From: Margaritifera margaritifera
Taxonomy: Eukaryota; Mollusca; Bivalvia; Unionida; Margaritiferidae
Direction: 5' to 3'
Assembly: GCA_029931535.1 (NCBI GenBank)
Contig: JAQPZY010001670.1
Span: forward strand, 4,612,501-4,676,500
DNA length: 64,000 bases
The notes beneath the pieces were generated by a model. It did no database searches and had not been told where the DNA came from. It worked only from the letters and a program-made list of their open reading frames with translations. Below are positions 59,600 to 64,000 of this stretch, one piece after another (positions within the stretch are counted from its first letter, which is position 1; every line of letters begins with the position of its first letter). A program made the position numbers and the translations under genes.

Positions 59600-60185
59600 A
59601 AAGTTACTTCCAAGAACTCACCATGGCAAATCCCCATGTATTCTATTCCACCCATCACCATCAACCAACCCACTCCAGACTGTGACCCAGGAATCATAAC
59701 CCATCATAACTCCCACCACCATCACACCCTCCCACTCCAGACTGTGACTCTGGGATTATAAATCAACATAACTCCTACCACCACCAACCACTCCCGACTG
59801 TGACCCAGGGGTCATAACCCAACATAACTCCGACCACCACCAACCACTCCCAACTGTGACCCAGGGGTCATAACCCAACATAACCCCAAATCTGTTACAT
59901 GTATTATTTGTCCTCCTCCTACAAATGCATGTAAATAGTTTAGTCAAAAAATATTTAAAATGTGTTGCTGTAAATGAAAGTTTTTTTTTTTTTTTTTACA
60001 TTTTTGACCTCTGGAAACGGTCAGGAGGGGTTTACAAATTATACCCCTCTTACAGATGGTCACCACCTGGGAGACCTATGTACAAAGTTTGGTGTATTTC
60101 CACCTGGTGGTTTAGGGCCAGATGTGGCTATGGACAGATGGATGGAAGGTATCAAAATAACTCTGCTAAAGTGTGGGGGTTAAAA
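59600..60185. repeat. Dispersed repeat, copy 3 of 3, with internal ~60-bp tandem
   Basis: Same modules as 10080 and 20110: 'ctcaccatggcaaatcccca', a tandem of 'cactcccgactgtgacccag, gggtcataacccaacataac' (about 4 copies), 'gacctctggaaacggtcagg', 'cccctcttacagatggtcac', 'gggagacctatgtacaaa', then a gacagatgga tail. Confidence 0.7.
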
Positions 60186-60202
60186 TATCTGCTGTCAAAA
60201 GA

Positions 60203-60325
60203 ACATGTACAGTGCATTAAATAGCCTGAACTTGCATCTACTGTACATTAAATAGCCTAAACTTACATGTACTGTACATTAAACAACCTGAACTTACATG
60301 TACTGTACATTTAATAGTATGAACT
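60203..60325. repeat. 31-bp minisatellite, about 4 copies
   Basis: Units 'ctgtacattaaatagcctga, acttacatgta' with a few substitutions. Confidence 0.88.
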
Positions 60326-60697
60326 TTTGATTTTCATAATATTGGAGTTGTCACACCTCTTGACTTTTGTTAGCATATCAAATTGTAACATTTCTTTTCT
60401 CTTCTAAAACTTTGTAAAATTCAAATAGCCACATTCAAGAATTGAGAGTGAAAATCCATCCTTCAAACTTGTTATGACTATCTTACTGTAGTCCTCTTCA
60501 CATTCTAAGCTATCATACCAATTTACAGAGTTGCAGCTAATCAGGCAATCAAATATATACAGATGTAGGCCAAAATTTAATTATCACACAGCCATGATAT
60601 GTTAGCTCTCCAGGCACTCAGACTAACTGAAATAACTCTTTTTCTCTTCTAATAAGGTTGCACCAGCATTTCCCACTAATGATAATAATTGGATGTA

Positions 60698-60914
60698 CCA
60701 TATATACTCGCGTTTAAGTCAGGTCCAAATGCAAACAACAAAGACCCTGATCTGGCATCACATAATGTGCCAGCAGATCAAGGTCTATGTTGTTTGTTCT
60801 ACTGATTAGTCCTTACAAACTGCATAGACCCAGATCTGCTGGTGCATTATGCAATGGCAGAGCTGGGTCTATGCAGTTTGCAGTTGGTATAAGATTATAC
60901 ATGAGTATAGACGG
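60698..60914 (+). mobile_element. Double-hairpin MITE, copy E (217 bp)
   Basis: Ends CCATATATACTCGCGTTTA and the inverse of CCGTCTATACTCATGTATA. TA flanks at 60696-60697 and 60915-60916. Both hairpins are present. Orientation as copies A and C. Confidence 0.93.
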
Positions 60915-60919
60915 TAAAC

Positions 60920-62370
60920 TTTTTTCATGAGTCTACATTCCTCTGATTGCTTCTATATTCTTGTGCTTACTCAATTTCTGCACACTATATTTACAAAATT
61001 TGGAGATGGATGTGAATTAGGAAAAATATACATGCATAAGCATTTTACATTTTTATAATTTGTAAATCAATTATTTTACATACTTAATTTATACAAATCC
61101 ATACAAGATCCACTTTTGTCAATCAAAATCTCAAAAATATCAGTGAATGATTAAACAAAAATAATTAGAAATATGTAAATTAATTTATACATAAAAAACA
61201 TACAAATACTATTCATGTTTTGCTTCTTTTATTTCTTTTATTATTTAGTGTCAGTATGCCTACAATCTAAGATACTTTTCACAGTTCACAAATGTGGTCA
61301 ACATACTGATGAATGATAGACTGTGTCATTCAACATGGTTAACTTGTCTCGTCGTACGTCCTTCGCAGCACATAATAGACTTAATTTCACACAACAAACT
61401 TCGATTTTATAATGATAAGAGGTAGCATGAATTAGATGACATTTGTGGACAACATTTGTTCACTGACTGTGCTAATACGGCAATACCCTAAGTGCTGATT
61501 ACCAAGAGTTATGTGTCACAAATGCTGCCTCTACAAGAAAATGGTGAACCTTCCGTCCAAAAATTTAGAATTAAAGGCCAATTTCTCCTAACCTGCTTCA
61601 GTCAATTGAGCTCAAATTTTACAAATGTAATAACAAAAATGAACTCTATTAACTGAGTAAATATAATATCTTATCCCGTATTTTTCTTTAAATAGGATTT
61701 ATTTTTCTCCAACAGTTATGTTTAACCCTTGATGCTACTAGTGTAACCCTATTACCAACTGGTGTCACAACACAGATACATCATTTGGTTCTACCTCAGA
61801 TTTACTAACATGTAACCTGCCCTGCATTTACTATCATTTGACTTTGATGAATCTTCTGAGTTATCTGTCATCAAACTGAACAGTAGTCTGTCATGCTTGA
61901 TTAGTAGTGGAGAAACAAGCATGTAACTTTTCTATGTGACAACTTCTGACAGCGAGAAAAGAATGTCTAGAACACCACAGAGTAGTAATATGAAACCATG
62001 AAACTGAACACCTACAAATGACTTGTTTTAAAAGTTTTTAAAGATCACCATGTCTAGCCTCATGTTGTGTATGTCATCAGTTTTTCATCATTACTCTGAC
62101 CTGCCTTTTACAATAAACTGGCAACAATTTATGTAGATAAAATTAGTGACATACAGTATATACACACACTGTGGAGCAAATCACTAAAAATCTTTACATT
62201 TGCAGGTGGAAAAACAACTAGGAAGCCTGGCTTAGTATCACTGGTGTGAAAATAAAATACACAGATGATGAAAGCCCCAACTTGATAAAACAGGTTTAAT
62301 ACAGACTTGAGAAAAATGTGTGGAAATTGTCAAATTATGTAAGTGGCAATCGATCATGCCAACAGCAGAG
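60920..62370. other. Unassigned AT-rich sequence
   Basis: No exon, array or element recognised between MITEs E and F. Confidence 0.5.
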
Positions 62371-62377
62371 GGATATA

Positions 62378-62564
62378 CAGTATATACTCGCTTATAAGTC
62401 AGATCTGTAGTCGCATAATGTGCCGGCAGATTTGGGTCTATGCAGTTTTGTCAAGATTAATCAGTTGAACAAACAACGTAAACCCTGATCTGCCGACATA
62501 TTATGTGACGGCAGCTCACGGTCTATGTTGTTTGCAGTTGGACTGAACTAACAAGCAAGTACAG
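62378..62564 (-). mobile_element. Double-hairpin MITE, copy F (about 187 bp, damaged)
   Basis: Left end CAGTATATACTCGCTTATA after TA (62376-62377). The left arm of the 'actgcatagaccc' hairpin is deleted, leaving 'cagatctgtagtcgcataat'. The other hairpin is intact with several changes. The right end is eroded (aacaagcaagtacag). Orientation as copy D. Confidence 0.85.
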
Positions 62565-62569
62565 AATGG

Positions 62570-63120
62570 TGTGTATCTTTAATGATTTTCACATGAGTTC
62601 GTAAAATAATGGCTATAATGATGCATCTAACATTACATAAACTTTCATATTGTCATGTTGGTGCTGAAAATGTTGGGTAGAAATGAACTTATTAATCTTT
62701 TCTGCAAGAATAGGTAAATCAAAGGAGAAAAAAGTTGTATAATTGTTGCTAGAAGTTTGTTACAGAATTTACAAATGCTTAGAAATTGAAATGGATTGCT
62801 TCAAAATGGCTAAGTACACATAAATTGTATAATGTATATGCCTAGTGCATGAGAGTGATTTTCTGCCAATAGTTAATATTGACCTTTTCTATGTACAACA
62901 GAATTACTGGAGTAAAATATGAAAAATGTTACTTATTTGCAAGGAGTGGTTTAAACTGATTAAAACAGCATTAAGCACAGGCTGATACCATGCCTGGCAG
63001 ATATTTAACATTAGCTGAAGATCCTGAATCATTAGATGCTATTAGCTGGAAAAGTACATGTATCAAATCTTTCAGATAAACCTGGCAATGTCACTGATGT
63101 TCAAAAAGATCACATGACCT
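62570..63120. other. Unassigned sequence
   Basis: Nothing recognised. Confidence 0.5.
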
Positions 63121-63125
63121 GCTTA

Positions 63126-63342
63126 CTGTTTATACTCACGTATAAGCCGATATAAACTGCAAACTACATAGACCCAGATCTGCCGTCACATAATACGCCG
63201 GCAGATCTGGGTCTAAGCAGTGTGTAAGGACTAATCAGGAGAATAAACAACACAGACCTTGATCTGCTGGCGCATTATGTGACAGCAGATCAAGGTATAT
63301 GTTGTTTGCATCTCGACCCGGTTTTTACGTAAGTATATACGG
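63126..63342 (-). mobile_element. Double-hairpin MITE, copy G (217 bp)
   Basis: Ends CTGTTTATACTCACGTATA and the inverse of CCGTATATACTTACGTAAA. TA flanks at 63124-63125 and 63343-63344. Both hairpins are intact. In the 'aacaacacagacc' hairpin both arms carry matching changes relative to other copies (ccttgatctgctg with cagcagatcaagg). Orientation as copy D. Confidence 0.93.
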
Positions 63343-63344
63343 TA

Positions 63345-64000
63345 ATCATGTTTTCTTGCAATATGCCTTACATAGTGATGAGCATGGCATTTAACATGAA
63401 GATTCTCTATACCTAACATTTGCAAATATCTATCCATCTTTCCACTGCATAATCTTGTTACAAAAGGACCCAGAATGAAGAAAGATACCAAAAAAGCCAC
63501 AAGAAAATGGCAAATGGGAATTTATCTGCAGCAGTCAAATACAATTAAAATTCAGCAAGACAATATTCAATTTTTATCATTCAAGGATGTGGAACAAACA
63601 TAGTTGATTGACCTTCATCCGCAGCAGGGATCTCCCTGGGACAGGCCGGCATCAATTTCCAAGTACATGTATAACATACAATTAAACTGAATTCATTTTT
63701 TAATTGGCCGCCTATATGACTAACTGAAATATAACATTTGTTTGCCTAATCAAATTTTCTGCATGACCCTTGAAGTTTTCATATGGTCTATTGTTTTTCT
63801 TAATTTTGCATTGCTTTATATAGGAAAATGGGCCACTGGCCCCTTACATGGGTGCACTGATTTTCCAAGCTGGGAGATCCCTGAGCGTAATACATGTAAC
63901 AAAGATGAAACTAGACAAGCAACTAAGACAATGAACTGGCACAAATCTTTTGGCAAGACTTAAAGTATTTCTGAAGATCTACAAAATTGCTTCCAATTTT
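63345..64000. other. Unassigned sequence at the right edge
   Basis: A short inverted pair 'gcagcagggatctccctggg' (63622-63641) and 'agctgggagatccctgagcg' (63869-63888) may mark the ends of a small ~265-bp element. No exon recognised. Confidence 0.4.

Larger units (their letters stand above)
12491..64000 (-). other. Probable giant intron (or introns) upstream of the visible Zasp exons
   Basis: From the acceptor at 12491 to the right edge I saw no further exon that fits the needed phase (an exon ending with two extra bases) or that reads as a PDZ domain. The 51.5 kb is made of mobile elements, satellites and unique AT-rich sequence. The PDZ domain is N-terminal in every family member, so its exons must be on the minus strand further right. 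This is inference from absence. A short, poorly conserved exon could have been missed. Confidence 0.5.

Overview
The window is AT-rich animal nuclear DNA. Its exons are short and separated by long, repeat-filled introns. It carries tRNA-derived SINEs, a CR1/L2-type LINE, a DIRS retroelement, hAT and mariner DNA transposons, many MITEs and more than twenty tandem arrays. The abundance of acatgta motifs, the 'atggctgcc...ggccatatt' satellites and a SINE whose 3' end reads like SINEs familiar from bivalves and gastropods all point to a marine lophotrochozoan, most likely a mollusc. That placement is inference; I cannot name the species.

One host gene is well supported. Four exons on the minus strand (12373-12490, 6269-6387, 4019-4143, 1621-1822) have consensus splice sites, and their codon phases fit together across all three junctions (188 codons in all). 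They encode the linker and ZM-motif region of a PDZ-LIM protein of the Zasp/PDLIM (ALP-Enigma) family, a Z-disc and actin-filament scaffold. The PDZ-coding 5' end is not seen and would lie upstream on the minus strand, beyond 12.5 kb. The LIM-coding 3' end would lie left of the window. I found no other convincing exon, so most of 12.5-64 kb is probably one or a few giant introns of this gene.

Layout. 0-12.5 kb: Zasp exons 1-4 of the visible set, with introns holding minisatellites, a tRNA-SINE, a hAT fragment, two ~150-bp satellites and two arrays enclosed by inverted ends. 12.5-26 kb: MITE copy A, arrays with 25-, 43-, 29- and ~29-bp units, a ~145-bp satellite and a foldback element at 22.6-23.2 kb. 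26-35.7 kb: a broken hAT zinc-finger exon, a degenerate LINE (endonuclease plus YTDD reverse transcriptase), MITE B, a degenerate DIRS element (YFDD reverse transcriptase, RNase H remnant cut by a SINE piece, tyrosine recombinase), then a ~140-bp satellite. 36-43 kb: MITE C, a SINE inside a minisatellite, and the same ~140-bp satellite interrupted by a 1.5-kb deleted hAT copy with 16-bp perfect termini, then a 245-bp hAT MITE with an exact 8-bp target duplication. 44-52 kb: microsatellites, a satellite shared with 5.4-6.0 kb, a deleted mariner transposase, a 16-copy 39-bp array, and MITE D nested in a SINE. 53-58 kb: a 1.86-kb foldback element flanked by CATTG inside a ~80-bp array, then a ~1.4-kb two-period array. 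59-64 kb: a dispersed repeat and MITEs E, F and G.

The most striking system is a MITE family with seven copies in 64 kb. The four copies A, C, E and G are exactly 217 bp and copy D is 216 bp. They have TA target duplications, CYGTATATACTCG-type termini, and two independent long hairpins inside, in both orientations.
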